Positions 63,426 to 64,000 of a DNA stretch of 64,000 nucleotides are shown here, piece after piece. A program made the position numbers and the translations under genes. The notes below the pieces were generated by a model that had not been told where the DNA came from, made no database searches, and saw only the letters and a list, made by a program, of their open reading frames with translations. The DNA comes from Mesaphorura yosii (taxonomy: Eukaryota; Arthropoda; Collembola; Poduromorpha; Tullbergiidae), in contig WIXG01000072.1 in assembly GCA_009869945.1 (NCBI GenBank), positions 186,001-250,000 of the forward strand, written 5' to 3'. The first letter of the stretch is position 1. Each line of letters starts with the position of its first letter.

Positions 63426-64000
63426 CTTAACAAAAGAAAAGACGAGTTGAAGAAAGCATTTCGCTGGTGAGAAACGAGTTTTCGCTTAGTTTGCACAATA
63501 AAGAACAAGTTAATGAAGCCTCGTTGTACTGCGAAGGATGCTGTTGTTGTTTCAGAGCGGAGAAAGAGGAGAGAAGCGCAGGAGGAGAGATGAGCGATAC
63601 GAAGGTGAAAGTGGTTTCGAGTTGGGAGCCGCGCAGAAAAACTAATTAGTGAAATAGGTCGTTTAAGTTAAAACCGTGCGCAATCGAGCTGCGGATTCGA
63701 GTAAATAGAAGACGGTGCGAAGGTCTTCGACGCGGAGGGAGGCTGGCGTAGTAAAGTAAGTGAAAAAGAGCTGCGGAGCTCTCGCACATTGCAGCATTAT
63801 AGACTATTATTTATAATATGTATAATGTAAAACTCTTAAATTGAAGTCCCTCTGAATTTGGGTTTCCCTCACAAAAACCAATTCAGATTTACATAAAGTA
63901 ATTGCTGAATTGCTACACATTGAATCCATTCGCCTTTGCTTTCTCTTTCAGCTCTTTATTCACATCGTGTTTTTGACATTGAGTTATTGTACTTGTGAGT
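63426..64000 (-). other. Start of an LMO-B intron running off the window
   Basis: The 3' splice site TTGTTAAG|A lies at 63426-63427, preceded on the minus strand by a pyrimidine-rich stretch. No upstream LMO exon (LIM1, FLLKAL or WHEDCLKC) is found to 64000. Copy A has no intron at the matching codon, where YLRLFG is contiguous. Confidence 0.7.

Overview
The window is animal nuclear DNA, and arthropod is the best fit. Coding exons are short and split by GT-AG introns of 83 bp to more than 2 kb. The three gene families present (ovo/shavenbaby, a cytosolic heavy-chain ferritin, and LMO/Beadex) all carry arthropod-type sequence. The ovo exon opens with MPKIFLIKNRL, which I recall as the start of Drosophila Shavenbaby. 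The ferritin lacks a signal peptide and looks more like crustacean or chelicerate ferritin than the secreted insect type, so a non-insect arthropod is my guess. The species is not identified. Only about 2.3 kb of the 64 kb is recognisable coding sequence.

Layout. (1) 1-11484, minus strand: the first coding exon of ovo/shavenbaby at 11163-11484. The rest of the gene, including its zinc fingers, must lie left of the window, so 1-11162 is probably its first large intron; it holds a GAGTCGGACTCG minisatellite. (2) 11.5-30.7 kb: no convincing gene. It holds a possible divergent start beside ovo, a possible orphan 5' exon near 21.6 kb and an inverted-repeat element at 19129-19780. (3) 30.8-33.4 kb, plus strand: a complete ferritin heavy-chain gene with a TATA box, an iron-responsive-element-like hairpin where the mRNA 5' end should be, three coding exons and a poly(A) signal. 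(4) 33.4-42.6 kb: no recognised coding exon, two possible 5' exons. (5) 42.6-47.1 kb, plus strand: a two-LIM-domain LMO/Beadex gene (copy A, 221 codons). A decayed mariner element sits in its last intron and ends 8 bp before the 3' splice site. (6) 46.8-62.5 kb: about 15.7 kb with no recognised gene. (7) 62.5-64.0 kb, minus strand: the 3' part of a second LMO gene (copy B), facing copy A tail to tail. Its first LIM domain lies beyond the right edge.

The most informative observations are the inverted LMO pair with different intron structures and unrelated C-terminal tails, the unusual splice signals and two overlapping open frames in the last exon of copy B, the transposon that abuts and probably contributes to a splice acceptor in copy A, and the non-canonical IRE-like hairpin of ferritin. 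Shavenbaby and LMO are transcriptional regulators and ferritin is iron storage; nothing suggests that these neighbours act in one pathway.
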